A stretch of 64,000 bases of DNA from Gimesia chilikensis (GCF_007744075.1 NZ_CP036266.1:3395748-3459747); one strand, 5' to 3'; shown: positions 53,521 through 63,222, counted from the first letter of the stretch. The notes: a model not told the origin generated them from the letters alone. Translations and numbers: made by a program.

Positions 53521-53886
53521 CTATTCCGTTTCTGAAATCCAGGTGCGGGCGGCGTCCAGTTCGTGCAGGTCGAAGTATTTGACCTTGGCGGAGGTGAAGG
53601 GTTTGCAGAACATGGCCATGCCCTCTTCCCATTTCTTCTCGCCGACCATGGCCAGTTTGCCGATGTCTTTGAAGTGCTTGAGGTCGAACTTGATGTCTTC
53701 CCAGATGGCTTCCATGGACCAGCCGTGGAAGTCGTGGAGAACGACCAGCATGTGCAGGGGGCCGTGCTGCTGGATCAGTGTTTCAATCGTGGGGGTAAAG
53801 TCGTGGTAATCTTGCTTGACCAGCTTACCGGACATGTTGATTTCCACGTAGTTCTCAGTCTCGTGGTGTATGATTTCAAGTGACAT
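53521..53886 (-). CDS. SpoIIAA-like STAS-fold protein
   Basis: A 121-residue cytoplasmic protein of the SpoIIAA-like/DUF3478 family. It starts MSLEIIHHETENYVEINMSG and has HMLVVLHDFHGWSMEAIWED, LKHFKDIGKLAMVGEKKWEE and a final helix. The family has an STAS-like beta/alpha fold and is often linked to lipid or membrane binding; no phosphorylatable Ser motif of true SpoIIAA is evident. TTAAAGGAGA precedes the start. Single gene. Confidence 0.87.
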   Translation of the reverse strand: MSLEIIHHETENYVEINMSGKLVKQDYHDFTPTIETLIQQHGPLHMLVVLHDFHGWSMEAIWEDIKFDLKHFKDIGKLAMVGEKKWEEGMAMFCKPFTSAKVKYFDLHELDAARTWISETE

Positions 53887-54007
53887 CGGTTGTCTCCTTT
53901 AAAGGTGAGAGAAATACTTACAGTCTCCAGCATAATTAAATCAGGGCTGGTTTCCAATTCGTAATGGACAGATTTCACGGTTCCTTGATAAACCTGATTG
54001 CCCTGGT

Positions 54008-54712
54008 TCAGGCGGTTGTCGGAACCGGTGCCAGGGTGCCGGCTGGAAAGGTCATGATCTGTGTGGCGACACGTTCTGCCTGTGTGTGATCGTGGGTGAT
54101 CCAGACGAAGGCCGGACGCTGGTTTGAGGTCTCAAGCCACTGTTGAATGATCTGCTCAAACTGCCGCGTGGTTTGCGGATCGAGGCCGGACGTCGGTTCG
54201 TCCATCAACAGGATCTGTGGGGCGAGAATCAAAGCCCGCAGCAGAGCGACGATCTGCCCTTCTCCCCCTGAGAGGGCACTGGATTTCCGCTTGAGAAACC
54301 CGTTGGGCCGTTCGAAGGAACTGAGCAGTTCCAGAACCGCGTCGACATTGTTGGATTTATCCTGGTTGATATGAAACTGCAGTGCGAATTTCAGATTGCT
54401 TTCTACGGTTCCTTCGATGAGGACGGGCCGCTGCTGCAAATAGACGACCTGGCTGCGGTAGGCGGGCAGGTCCTTGTCGGCGACGGGGGCATTCTGAAAC
54501 AGAATGTCTCCCGCCTGGATTTCATCCAGCATGGCCAGAGATCGAAGGAACAGCGATTTTCCCGAACCCGTGGGGCCGACAATCGCGATCCGATCGCCGG
54601 GATGGACCTTGAGTGACAAATCGCGGACGAGACACTCCCCTGCACTGGTCTGACGGCCGATCGAGCGGGCTTCCAGTAGACAATCCTGGTCTGGTTCCGT
54701 CGCGTCACTCAA
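54008..54712 (-). CDS. ABC transporter ATP-binding protein (FetA-like)
   Basis: A 234-residue ATPase. Walker A VGPTGSGKSLFLRSL (about 46-60), Q-loop VVYLQQRP, signature ALSGGEGQIVALLRAL, Walker B ILLMDEPTSGLD and switch WITHDH are complete. It matches the short FetA-type ATPases that pair with UPF0014 permeases. The start is TTG at 54712, overlapping the PfkB gene's TGA (TTGA), with GGAG eight nt upstream; no Met start is near. The permease partner is probably the gene at 47803-48600. Confidence 0.88.
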   Translation of the reverse strand: MSDATEPDQDCLLEARSIGRQTSAGECLVRDLSLKVHPGDRIAIVGPTGSGKSLFLRSLAMLDEIQAGDILFQNAPVADKDLPAYRSQVVYLQQRPVLIEGTVESNLKFALQFHINQDKSNNVDAVLELLSSFERPNGFLKRKSSALSGGEGQIVALLRALILAPQILLMDEPTSGLDPQTTRQFEQIIQQWLETSNQRPAFVWITHDHTQAERVATQIMTFPAGTLAPVPTTA

Positions 54713-55632
54713 GCGATCTGCTCCACTTCGATCTGATCGTAGAAGGTTTGCATCCGCTTTTCCGACAGGCGGGCGGGCAGGAGTTGTGTCAGGTTGTCGG
54801 CAGCGGCCGCCATTCCCCGGCGGATGGCATCGGGGACCGGTTTGCCGCGATGCAGGGCCACCGCGATGCCCGCTGCCAGGCTGTCACCACAGGCAATGGG
54901 ATTGACGACTTCCGCCCGAGCGGGTGTGAAGCGATAGACGTGTTCCCGCGAGGTGGCCCAGAGGGTGTCTTTGCCCTGCGAAATCACGACCCAGGTGGCG
55001 CCCCGCTGGTTGATCTGCTGCATGCCTTTAATGAGCGCCTCGGTATCAGCGAGTTTGGTCATCAGGGTGCGTTCCAGTTCCTCATGATTGGGTTTGACCA
55101 GGAACGGTTTTTCTTCGAGGGCTGCTTCCAGTTCCGGTCCGCGGGCGTCGAGAATCACGGGACAATGTGTCTCGGCGATCAGATCGCGGTAAAAGCTGGA
55201 GGGGGTGCCTGCGGGAAGCGAACCGGTAAGTACAACCACCTGGGCAGACTTGAGGTGCTTCAGGTATTCCTTCTTGAAAGCCGCCAGCTCCTCTGCAGTG
55301 ATGGGTTGTGCGTTTTCAACCAGTTCGGTGGTCTTGCCGGTGGAACGATCCAGGATCGTCGTGCAGACCCGGGTCGGCGTCTGTTGCGGGATGACGCAGG
55401 ATGAGACGCCCAGCTGATCGAGTTCGTTTGAGATCAGCTCCCGCGCGAAGCCTCCCGCCGGGTAGATCGTCTCGCAGGGAGTTCCCAGGTGCCGGACTGC
55501 GATGCCGACGTTGATGACCTTCCCGGAAGAGGCCCATTGCGCAGACTGACAGCGGTTGACCTCACCTGTTTCCAGGGAGGTCACTTCCAGAATCTGCTGC
55601 CAGGCCGGGCTCAAGCCGGCTGCGATAATCAT
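54709..55632 (-). CDS. PfkB-family sugar kinase (1-phosphofructokinase/tagatose-6-phosphate kinase group)
   Basis: A 307-residue ribokinase-fold kinase. Seen: NVGIAVRHLG (sugar-site region), VVVLTGSLPAGTPSSFYRDL (about 147-166, typical of FruK/LacC), KPNHEELERTL, and the catalytic anion-hole motif NPIACGDSLAAGIAVAL (Asp about 256). The usual GAGDS reads ACGDS here. It would phosphorylate fructose-1-phosphate or tagatose-6-phosphate, but no PTS genes adjoin. Its stop overlaps the start of the ABC ATPase gene by four nt, an odd pairing. Confidence 0.9.
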   Translation of the reverse strand: MIIAAGLSPAWQQILEVTSLETGEVNRCQSAQWASSGKVINVGIAVRHLGTPCETIYPAGGFARELISNELDQLGVSSCVIPQQTPTRVCTTILDRSTGKTTELVENAQPITAEELAAFKKEYLKHLKSAQVVVLTGSLPAGTPSSFYRDLIAETHCPVILDARGPELEAALEEKPFLVKPNHEELERTLMTKLADTEALIKGMQQINQRGATWVVISQGKDTLWATSREHVYRFTPARAEVVNPIACGDSLAAGIAVALHRGKPVPDAIRRGMAAAADNLTQLLPARLSEKRMQTFYDQIEVEQIA

Positions 55633-55668
55633 GGTATCAATCCTTTACAAAGATAAACGGGAAAGGGG

Positions 55669-56961
55669 TCAGGGAACGAGTTCGCCGCGGAGCATAATCT
55701 GGCCCACGCGAATGCGGGTTCCCTGGTATTTGGGAGATTTCAATTCTTCATCCGGATTTTTGAGGCGAAACGCGACCGGAGTACGGTCCGGCTGCTCGGG
55801 ATGAATTTCAACGGTCACGGTATGAATCTGGTTCGGGTCCAGGTTCTGTGCCAGTCGAAGCGTCGAAATTCGATGGTAGGTGCAGTAGCTGTCAAAGCGG
55901 GCTACCGGTTTCTGGCTCGGCTTGCCGTCGACAGTGATCAGGACCTGTCCCCCGTCGGGGCCGAGCAGGTCGTAGAGGGCTGCCTGGGTTCCGCGGAAGC
56001 GGAAAGTGATGCGACTGCCGGGTTCGTCAGCTTCCCAGATCTGCCCCATGCGATTGCCGAAGCGTTTCTGCAGAATATTGTCAGCGGGCAGCTTCTTCCA
56101 GTTGCCGGTGAGCATGGATGGTTCGAGGGGAATCATCTTGGCATTGGTCCAGTGGCTTTTGACGAAAGGCTGTTTCAGCTTGTCGGCATGATTGACTGGT
56201 TGAGAGTCGTTTTCCATTTTCTGGATAGCGTCGCCAATGACTTCGGTGTAGATCTCGTGTCCCTGGTCCAGCGGGTGAACACCATCTTTGGAGAACTGGA
56301 TAATGCCGTCTGCCAGCGGCTTGTCGGACTGAAACTTAAGTTTCCCCTGCTGTTCGAGTTCGGCAATTTTGAGGGCGACATTGATGGACGGGATGCCGTA
56401 ATGGTCGGCCAGGAGTTCCATGGCGGAAGCGGCCCGCGGGCATTCTCCCTCGCGGAGTTCCTTTTCGTAGTTCACGCGGAAGGTATAGACGAAGCAGATA
56501 TCGGTCTGCGGATTTGCCTGCCAGATCTGTCGCACGATGCCATCCATCGAGTCCCAGATGGCCTCGGGTTGACGTCCCCCGTCATTGACGGCGAATTCGA
56601 CAAAAACCAGATCGGGTTTGTGATCGAGGACATCGCGCTGGAGTCGAAAGACGCCCAGGTCACTGCCCGTTCCCCCGATGGCAGCGTGGATCTCGTGAAT
56701 CCTGGCTTTGGGGAATGCCTCCTTGAGCCACTTGGTCGTTTTGACGCGCCAGCCGTTGGCTGCTGTGATGGAGCCGCCGAGATAGGCAACGTTGACTTCT
56801 TTTCCCTGCTGCAGTTTCTGAAGCACATTGCCGAGACCCTGGCGGGGTTTCACCAGTTCGGCTTTGACGGCGTGGTAAGCAGGCGGTGCAGCCTGGATTG
56901 AAAACAGAGCGGATAAGAGGAAGAGTCCAGCTGTGAGCAGCTTCAAACAGGACAGATGCAT
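55669..56961 (-). CDS. Secreted SGNH/GDSL hydrolase
   Basis: A 430-residue secreted esterase-like protein with signal peptide ([23 protein letters not shown]). SGNH blocks: [15 protein letters not shown] (nucleophile Ser about 64), II with Gly in [25 protein letters not shown] (Asn), [11 protein letters not shown] (Asp and His). A C-terminal beta-rich region ([20 protein letters not shown]) may bind carbohydrate. Probably deacetylates polysaccharides. Located 36 nt upstream of the PfkB gene on the same strand, so cotranscription is possible. Confidence 0.9.
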   Translation of the reverse strand: MHLSCLKLLTAGLFLLSALFSIQAAPPAYHAVKAELVKPRQGLGNVLQKLQQGKEVNVAYLGGSITAANGWRVKTTKWLKEAFPKARIHEIHAAIGGTGSDLGVFRLQRDVLDHKPDLVFVEFAVNDGGRQPEAIWDSMDGIVRQIWQANPQTDICFVYTFRVNYEKELREGECPRAASAMELLADHYGIPSINVALKIAELEQQGKLKFQSDKPLADGIIQFSKDGVHPLDQGHEIYTEVIGDAIQKMENDSQPVNHADKLKQPFVKSHWTNAKMIPLEPSMLTGNWKKLPADNILQKRFGNRMGQIWEADEPGSRITFRFRGTQAALYDLLGPDGGQVLITVDGKPSQKPVARFDSYCTYHRISTLRLAQNLDPNQIHTVTVEIHPEQPDRTPVAFRLKNPDEELKSPKYQGTRIRVGQIMLRGELVP

Positions 56962-57097
56962 AGCGCGGTATCTCCGGAGGCAGACTTGCGAGTAAAGTAT
57001 CAGTTAACAGGCCCAGTTTAACCTATCAGCAGGCAGATTGAAATGAGCGCGCACAGTCCAATTCACAGAGCGGATTATTCAAGAAGCCTCAGTAATC

Positions 57098-58267
57098 TTA
57101 CAGAAGATCCTGCAGGATACCGGTCAGTTCGTCGTCGGAAATTTCGCGCGGATTGCCCCGCATGCTGTTGCCCCGGGAATCAGCGACGAGTGTGGGAATC
57201 TGTTCGCTGGTGACGCCCAGCTCTGAGAGTGTCGCAGGAATGCCGATACTGGCGTTTAAGGCTTCGATTTGCTGAATCAGGGAATCGGCGGCGTCGGCAT
57301 CCGAGAGGGAGAGTCCGGGATCGAGGTGGCGGGCGATTTCTGCGTACTGCATTTCACAGACACTGCGGTTGGCTTTGAGCGTCGAGGGGAGCATGACGGC
57401 ACAGGCGAGTCCGTGTGGAATGCGACAATGGGTTCCCAGGGCGGGGGCGACGCCGTGTGCCATGCCCAGTCCGGAGTTGGCGAGTGCGATGCCGGACAGC
57501 AGAGCGGCGTGAGCCATGCTCTCGCGACCCGTGCGGGAGTTGCCATCCGCGACAGCTTGCGGCAAGGCGGGGATGGCCAGCTTCAGACCCTGCAGGCTGA
57601 GTGCCTGGGGGATGGGTTGGGCCCGGCAGGAGATGTAGCTTTCCAGTAACTGGGTGATGGCATCCATGCCGGTGCGGGCGGTGATTTCGGGGGGTACCGA
57701 ACAGGCCAGCTTCGGATCACAGAGGATGATATCGGGAATCATCTCGGGGGAACGCAGGCTCTTCTTGAAAGTGGGGGCGTAGCTGGAGATGACTGCGTTC
57801 TTGGTGGCTTCGCTGCCTGTGCCTGCCGTAGTGGGAATGGCCATTAAAGGGAGCGGTTTTGCTTTGAGTTGCAGCCCCTGCCCGACCCCTTCGAGGTAAT
57901 CGAGGACGGTTTCGCTTTCCCGGTTGGTGATCATCGCGGCACACGCTTTGGCGAGGTCGATGCCGGAACCGCCGCCGATGCCGATCAGAAAGTCCCCTGC
58001 TCCCTGGGTATGGTGCTGGAGGATGTTCGTGACCTGGTCGACATCGGTTACTTCGGGTTCATGCGAAATCGTACGGATGTGTTCGCTGGAGATGCCCGCG
58101 CGGGAGAGCAGCGATTTCAATTCGTCCAGAACGCCGTTGGTTTCCAGGGAACGTGAGCCGGAGATAATCAGTGCCCGACTGCCCAGGGATGCGGCCAGTG
58201 TGCCTGCTTCCTGGAAACGATCCCAGCCAAAATGAATCTGCGGGGGAGCAAAGAAATCGTAGTGCAT
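57098..58267 (-). CDS. Iron-containing alcohol dehydrogenase
   Basis: A 389-residue group III (Fe-dependent) alcohol dehydrogenase when started at ATG 58267 (MHYDFFAPPQIHFGWDRF, the usual family start); the frame is open to 58327. NAD-binding GIGGGSGIDLAKACA (about 91-105), PTTAGTGSEATKNAVI, and the metal-binding region MAHGVAPALGTHCRIPHGLAC with its His residues are intact. Interconverts alcohols and aldehydes in the cytoplasm; the physiological substrate is not known. Monocistronic. Confidence 0.93.
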   Translation of the reverse strand: MHYDFFAPPQIHFGWDRFQEAGTLAASLGSRALIISGSRSLETNGVLDELKSLLSRAGISSEHIRTISHEPEVTDVDQVTNILQHHTQGAGDFLIGIGGGSGIDLAKACAAMITNRESETVLDYLEGVGQGLQLKAKPLPLMAIPTTAGTGSEATKNAVISSYAPTFKKSLRSPEMIPDIILCDPKLACSVPPEITARTGMDAITQLLESYISCRAQPIPQALSLQGLKLAIPALPQAVADGNSRTGRESMAHAALLSGIALANSGLGMAHGVAPALGTHCRIPHGLACAVMLPSTLKANRSVCEMQYAEIARHLDPGLSLSDADAADSLIQQIEALNASIGIPATLSELGVTSEQIPTLVADSRGNSMRGNPREISDDELTGILQDLL

Positions 58268-58342
58268 GGCGCTGTCTTTGTTATTAGAGAAAAATTCAGC
58301 CCGTGGCTTGCGTTGGTGACACTTCACTCGTGGGACAAGACA

Positions 58343-58376
58343 TAAAAAAAGGGATACACTGAAAGGAGTGTATCCC
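58343..58376 (-). terminator. Rho-independent terminator of the glutathione peroxidase gene
   Basis: Perfect ten-base arms GGGATACACT/AGTGTATCCC with a six-base loop are followed on the minus strand by seven T. It lies 24 nt past the stop. Confidence 0.9.
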
Positions 58377-58400
58377 CGGGACCGTATGAACTACGGTGTG

Positions 58401-58985
58401 TTACTTCTGCTGCAGTTCTGCTTCGATCGTTGAGACGACTTCTTTGGACTGCGGATTGGTGCGAGTCGGGAAGCGGGCAGCGATATCGCCGTCACGGCCG
58501 ATCACGAACTTTTCAAAGTTCCAGCTGATAGGACCGGAGGATTTCGGCTTGGTGTTCTGAGAGGTCAGATACTTGTAGAGCGGGTCAGCGTCTTTACCGT
58601 TGACGTCAATCTTGTTGAACATGTCGAAGGTGACGCCGTAGTTCTTGGTGCAGAATTCAGAAATCTGAACCGAGGTTCCGGGCTCCTGGGCACCGAACTG
58701 GTTGCAGGGGAAACCGAGGACAACCAGACCTTTGTCTTTGTATTTTTCGTGCAGCGACTGCAGGTCTTTGTACTGGGGAGTCGCACCGCATTTGCTGGCG
58801 GTGTTGACGATCAGCAGAACTTTGCCCTTGTACTTGCTCAGATCAACGTCTTTGCCTTCCAGGGACTTCATGGTGCGATCGAGTACGGGGGGAACGGATT
58901 TCTTATCATCCTGACCGGCAATCAGAGTGGAACAGGTCAGTGCCAGCATGCTTGCCAGCAGGGTCATGGTCGTGAGGCTTCTCAT
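58401..58985 (-). CDS. Exported glutathione peroxidase family protein
   Basis: A 194-residue thiol peroxidase from ATG 58985 (GGGAGAG upstream); the frame is open to 59048. The signal peptide MRSLTTMTLLASMLALTCST is followed by the GPx fold: NTASKCGATPQYKDLQSLHE with peroxidatic Cys (not selenocysteine), VVLGFPCNQFGAQEPG with Gln and a possible resolving Cys, and ISWNFEKFVIGRDG with the catalytic Trp/Asn. It should reduce peroxides outside the cytoplasm using thioredoxin-like donors. Confidence 0.93.
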   Translation of the reverse strand: MRSLTTMTLLASMLALTCSTLIAGQDDKKSVPPVLDRTMKSLEGKDVDLSKYKGKVLLIVNTASKCGATPQYKDLQSLHEKYKDKGLVVLGFPCNQFGAQEPGTSVQISEFCTKNYGVTFDMFNKIDVNGKDADPLYKYLTSQNTKPKSSGPISWNFEKFVIGRDGDIAARFPTRTNPQSKEVVSTIEAELQQK

Positions 58986-59243
58986 CAATCTCTCCCTCAT
59001 TTGGGATCCGGGCAATGTGCACGGCTCGTAAGTTAATAAAACAGACACAGGATGCTTTTCGTCGCCTCATGCGAGAACACTACGATCCCTCCAGTGTTAT
59101 CGAATCAGAATGATAACCTTACTCAAATATTACATTGATGCCTGAGTAGAATCAATTGCACAGAAGTGTTTCCTGCAGGTATTGCAGGTGGGAAGCTGAT
59201 TTATTTGAAGCGGACAGCTGGTGGATTAGGGAGAATAACGGCT

Positions 59244-59699
59244 TCAGGAGAGACGGTTGGCGAGGTTGGCTTTGTGGTAGAGGGTGCCCAGCAGTTCCGA
59301 AATGGGGAAGTCATCGTTGGTGCTGCTGGCTTCGATTTCGAGTTCATTCACCCAGCGGTTGCGGAGGTCTTTCTCGAGTTGCTCGCGGGCCGAGCTATTG
59401 AGTTCCTGGAAGTCGAACAGTTCCACGATATAGTGTTCAGAGGTATTGTCTGCATCCGGTTTGAGGGTGAAGGCGAGATGGGCCAGTGGTTCCCTGGCGA
59501 TGATAAAGTCTTCGAAGGGAGCCAGTTCGAAAGATTTTTCCAGTTCGGAAATCAGGCAATGCTGAAAGGTTTCGTAGGGACGCTTCCGTTCTCCGGGGAG
59601 CATGAATTCCTGACGTTCGTAGTTCCAGTGGACCAGCCAGTGAGGCTTTCCCTCGATGGTAGTCTGAAACAGGATGAATGCACCAACAAAGTTGCTCAT
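59244..59699 (-). CDS. Nudix-fold-like protein with degenerate Nudix box
   Basis: A 151-residue cytoplasmic protein. VGAFILFQTTIEGKPHWLVH and FMLPGERKRPYETFQHCLIS resemble a Nudix fold (GG-x-E...), but the box lacks the REUXEEXGU core: the corresponding stretch reads SELEKSFEL. Therefore hydrolase activity is doubtful. It stands alone between the GPx gene and the FHA gene. The fold assignment is inference. Confidence 0.65.
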   Translation of the reverse strand: MSNFVGAFILFQTTIEGKPHWLVHWNYERQEFMLPGERKRPYETFQHCLISELEKSFELAPFEDFIIAREPLAHLAFTLKPDADNTSEHYIVELFDFQELNSSAREQLEKDLRNRWVNELEIEASSTNDDFPISELLGTLYHKANLANRLS

Positions 59700-60109
59700 T
59701 GTTGTCGGTTAACCTTTCGCGGGAGGATGCTGCGCTCTGGATGTTGAAACTAGATGGCCCAATCGAATTTTATCATCACAGCAGATTCAGATGTTGTTGA
59801 TTTCAGCGAAAACATGCTCATCCTCGAAGAAAGTGAGCGCAGAGCCCAGATTCCACGCTATTAGGGGAACCGCAGATTTGTGGAATTCTGAGGGAAATTC
59901 AGATTTTATGATCTTTTTCCTGTTTCCCATTGCATGCGTAGAATGGAAATTGTAGAATTACGCATAAGAGCTCACGTATGTAAGGTGAGCCCACAAAACT
60001 AATACAATCCCCCAAGACACCTGCCCCCTACACACCCGCCCCTGAAGGCAAACATTGTTGAGCCAACACTTTGGACCGTGTTTCGCCTGAGCGTAAGAAG
60101 GTTCCTTTA
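59700..60109. other. Intergenic region with two leader hairpins
   Basis: Upstream of the FHA gene, TGCGTA (59935) pairs with TACGCA (59959) and GCTCAC (59970) with GTGAGC (59985). Each stem is six bases. They may be a structured 5' leader or chance; no gene was seen. Confidence 0.3.
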
Positions 60110-60454
60110 ATGAAAATTCATCTTATCAGTGATCATCCCGATTTACCGGATATCGAGGTCAGTGTTGATGAGTTACCCGTTGTAATGGGAAGAAGTAACA
60201 ATTGTGATCTGCGTGTGCTGGATCCGATGATGAGCCGCCAGCAGTGTGAATTGACCTTCCTGAACAACTCCGTTCGCGTACGTGACCTGGAATCGACCAA
60301 TGGTACGATCGTGAACTCGGAAACCGTGCATGAAGCACCCCTCTACCCGGGCGATATTCTGACCATCGGAATGGCCAACTATGTCATCAGTTACTATGAT
60401 GGCGAAGGTCAGGAAAGTTTCGAAGAGAGCTATTTCTCCGAGAATCCAGTTTAA
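60110..60454 (+). CDS. FHA-domain protein
   Basis: A 114-residue stand-alone FHA protein from ATG 60110 (AAGAAGG about seven nt upstream; the frame is open to 60071). MGRSNNCDLRV, MSRQQCELTF and LESTNGTIVNS are the phosphothreonine-binding loops (Arg, Ser and Asn present). The C-terminal tail is acidic. It probably binds phosphorylated partners of Ser/Thr kinases such as the one at 36732. Next to a Nudix gene on the same strand. Confidence 0.9.
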   Translation: MKIHLISDHPDLPDIEVSVDELPVVMGRSNNCDLRVLDPMMSRQQCELTFLNNSVRVRDLESTNGTIVNSETVHEAPLYPGDILTIGMANYVISYYDGEGQESFEESYFSENPV

Positions 60455-60547
60455 CAATTCCGCCTGAAGGCGGACCTCTCCCCTGGCTGACAGTGTAGTG
60501 GAATCGATTCCTGCACGTTGAATTTCTACTGAGAAATCGAAACAGCC

Positions 60548-61057
60548 ATGTCTCACTCTGAAGAACTGTTTGATGTTGTCGATGCCGACGACCGGGTCTT
60601 GGAACAACTGCCCCGTTCCGTCGTCCACGCCCGCAAGCTCCTGCATCGTGCCGCAAATATTTTTGTCTTCAATTCCCGCGGAGAACTGCTGTTGCAGTAT
60701 CGCGCCGCGACCAAAGACGAGTACCCACTGACCTACACCTCTTCTGCTTCCGGTCATCTGAGTGCCGGCGAGGATTATGCCGAGTCGGCTCGACGTGAGA
60801 TGCAGGAGGAGATCGGCATCACGACGCCCCTGGAGCGACTGGCGAAATTCCCCGGAACACCCCATAACGCTTATGAGCATACGGTACTGTTTCGCACCGT
60901 TTCCGATGGCCCCTTCATGTTTGATCCGGTTGAGATTGAACGCGCGGAATTTTTCAGTATGGCCGACATCGAACGTATGCTGGAGGAAAACGCGGAAGGT
61001 TTCACGCCCCCTTTCAGGCAGCTTTTTCGCTGGTACCGGGCCTGCTACCGGGATTGA
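60548..61057 (+). CDS. Nudix hydrolase (IPP-isomerase-like/YfcD type)
   Basis: A 169-residue Nudix protein. An intact Nudix box, GHLSAGEDYAESARREMQEE (about 76-95) followed by IG, fits GX5EX7REUXEEXGU. The order EELFDVVDADDRVL, RSVVHARKLLHRAANIFVFN and LLLQYRA is typical of the YfcD/isopentenyl-diphosphate isomerase-like subgroup. The substrate is probably a nucleotide-diphosphate derivative. It starts 93 nt after the FHA gene. Confidence 0.92.
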   Translation: MSHSEELFDVVDADDRVLEQLPRSVVHARKLLHRAANIFVFNSRGELLLQYRAATKDEYPLTYTSSASGHLSAGEDYAESARREMQEEIGITTPLERLAKFPGTPHNAYEHTVLFRTVSDGPFMFDPVEIERAEFFSMADIERMLEENAEGFTPPFRQLFRWYRACYRD

Positions 61058-61179
61058 GCGTCTGCACGGAAACCTGCGGGAAGTTCAGCGGGGGACATGG
61101 CAGGAAACCTTCAACGTGAGGTATGCTTTTCGTGACCAGCGAAGTATTATTCAGGCTGATTCCCTTTCTCCTTGTCTAA

Positions 61180-63066
61180 ATGCGATCAATTATGAGCTCA
61201 AAACCAGCCCTCTCTACGAACACTGTGGTGGGTACGAACACTGTGGTGGGACTCCTTCTGATCTGGGGAACTCCCTTGCTGCTGGCCGGGCTGATCCTGC
61301 AGCAGACCGCTGCGTTTCGCAATTCCAAAAGTGCAACCTTTGATGAAACCTACTATCTGAGCACCGCTCTGAAGACGGTTCACCAGGGGTTTCTGGACAC
61401 ACGGATCAGTGGGGAAGGCGTTGCGCCGCTGCCGATCATGCTGGATTATCTGCCGGTCGTCTGGAATGAGGAAGGCAGCCTGCGTGAGAATCCCTGGGAA
61501 GGTGAAGTCAGTGATCCTGCATTGATCCGACGCGCCCGCGGACTCAATTCGATTCTGGTGGGAATTCCAACGATGTTGGTGGTGTACTGCTGGCTGTACC
61601 GACGCCGGGGTTACCTGGCGGCCCTGCTGGGAGGCGCGCTGGTTACCTTTTCCCCGACGATGGAAGCTCACTTTTCCCTGGCCACGACAGATGCCTGCTT
61701 TACGCTGATGGCGCTGCTTGCACTGGCGACACTGGTCCGTTACTGGAAACAGCCCGGTGGCTGGAATCTGTTCTGGGTTGCTCTGGCGGTTTCAGTGGCC
61801 ATCTCGGCGAAGTACTCGGGGATTCTGTTGCTGCCCTGTACCTTGTTGATTGTTGGTCTGGTCGCTCTGCAGAAATGGACCTCATTTTCCAAGGCGGCGG
61901 TCTGGTCTCTGGCGAAACGGGTCACACTGGTCTTTGGGATGTTTCTGCTCATGTTCGTTCCGCTGACCTGGGCGCTGCATTTGTTCTCGTTCACGGGACC
62001 TTTGAAAAACGTGCCTTATGCCGAAACCCCCGATTACTCTCCCTGGGTCAAGCTGCTCGGTCGGGGCCCGACGGCTCAGAAGATTATGGAAATCGCGCAC
62101 AATGATATTAAACGGCCTGCTCCCTTTGCGGGTGTGTTGTTTCAGTTCCAGCATAACGAGGCAGGCCATGATGCCTATCTGATGGGGGAACTCTCCAAGA
62201 GTGGCTGGTGGTATTTCTTCCCCCTGGCCTGGCTCTGGAAAAGTACACCCGTGGAACTGCTGTTAACGGTGATCAGCCTGTGCCTGCTCCCCTTTCTGTG
62301 GGGCGATCTGAAACGGCTGGTGAGGCCCGTTCCCGCTCCTGTTTCTGAACTTCCAGAGGAAGAGCAGCAGACCGATGTCAGTGCACCGACGAGCCATGCG
62401 CCGCTGATCTGGGTGCTGGCTGTGGTGGTCTTTATGGGGATGTCGTTGACCAGCCGCTTGAATCTGGGACAACGATACCTGCTGCTCCTCTATCCCCTGC
62501 TGTTTATGTTCAGCATCGATCAGATGTGGCGCTGGTTCGAAGGGAAACTGGGCCTGCTGGTGACAGTGTCGGTGGCCTTGATCGGTTTTCAGGTGCAGTC
62601 GATTGTTTCGGTTCAACCCAATTATCTGTCCTACTTCAATGATGGAATAGGCGGGCCTCAAGCGGGGCACAAATACCTGCTGGATTCAAACCTTGACTGG
62701 GGGCAGGATCTGCCTGCGCTCAAGAAAATTATGGACGAACTGCCTCTCGAAGATCAGAAGAACTCATTGATTTACTACTTCGGGACCGCTCGACCGGATG
62801 CATTCGGGATTAAAGCAGCCCCGCTTCATGCCAATCTGGATGCTGATCCAGATCAGTGGAAATACATGATTATCTCGGCGAATCATCTGCAGGGACTGTA
62901 TGCTCACGGGGAGGATCCCTGTGCTGAGTTCCGGAAGCTGGAACCATTCAAGATGGCCAATTATTCGATTTACGTCTTTGATCTGCAGAGTCCGGAAGCA
63001 AAACAGGCTTTGAAGCATTGTCTGAAAATCTATCAGAAATACGAGGACGAGCAGCAGGAAAAATAG
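61180..63066 (+). CDS. GT39-like membrane glycosyltransferase
   Basis: A 628-residue membrane protein with about nine or more helices. SKSATFDETYYLSTALKTVH near the N-terminus holds the acidic DE pair of the GT-C/ArnT-PMT superfamily, and a long first extracytoplasmic loop with LPIMLDYLPVVW follows. It would transfer a sugar from polyprenyl phosphate in the membrane. The C-terminal part is soluble and contains DSNLDWGQDLPALKKIM, typical for this subfamily. An 18-bp perfect tandem repeat lies at 61215-61250 (TNTVVG twice). The start may be the ATG at 61180 or 61192. Confidence 0.9.
   Translation: MRSIMSSKPALSTNTVVGTNTVVGLLLIWGTPLLLAGLILQQTAAFRNSKSATFDETYYLSTALKTVHQGFLDTRISGEGVAPLPIMLDYLPVVWNEEGSLRENPWEGEVSDPALIRRARGLNSILVGIPTMLVVYCWLYRRRGYLAALLGGALVTFSPTMEAHFSLATTDACFTLMALLALATLVRYWKQPGGWNLFWVALAVSVAISAKYSGILLLPCTLLIVGLVALQKWTSFSKAAVWSLAKRVTLVFGMFLLMFVPLTWALHLFSFTGPLKNVPYAETPDYSPWVKLLGRGPTAQKIMEIAHNDIKRPAPFAGVLFQFQHNEAGHDAYLMGELSKSGWWYFFPLAWLWKSTPVELLLTVISLCLLPFLWGDLKRLVRPVPAPVSELPEEEQQTDVSAPTSHAPLIWVLAVVVFMGMSLTSRLNLGQRYLLLLYPLLFMFSIDQMWRWFEGKLGLLVTVSVALIGFQVQSIVSVQPNYLSYFNDGIGGPQAGHKYLLDSNLDWGQDLPALKKIMDELPLEDQKNSLIYYFGTARPDAFGIKAAPLHANLDADPDQWKYMIISANHLQGLYAHGEDPCAEFRKLEPFKMANYSIYVFDLQSPEAKQALKHCLKIYQKYEDEQQEK
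61215..61250 (+). repeat. 18-bp perfect tandem repeat inside the GT39-like gene
   Basis: TACGAACACTGTGGTGGG occurs twice back to back, adding an in-frame six-residue duplication (TNTVVG) just before the first membrane helix. Confidence 0.95.
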
Positions 63067-63222
63067 AGCGGTTTTCTCTATATGCCTGTTCTGGTGAGAT
63101 CGATCCTCTCGACTTTTGTTGAGACTATGGTTCCGGCTGTGGTCACCTGTTAGAATAAACGAATCTTAATATGTCGCTGAGACTGTGGTTCGCCTCCTGT
63201 TCTAACCAAAGTGGGGACTGCT

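Noticed and set aside
55801..56901. Plus-strand frame of 366 codons
   Set aside because: Antisense to the SGNH hydrolase, whose catalytic blocks are complete.
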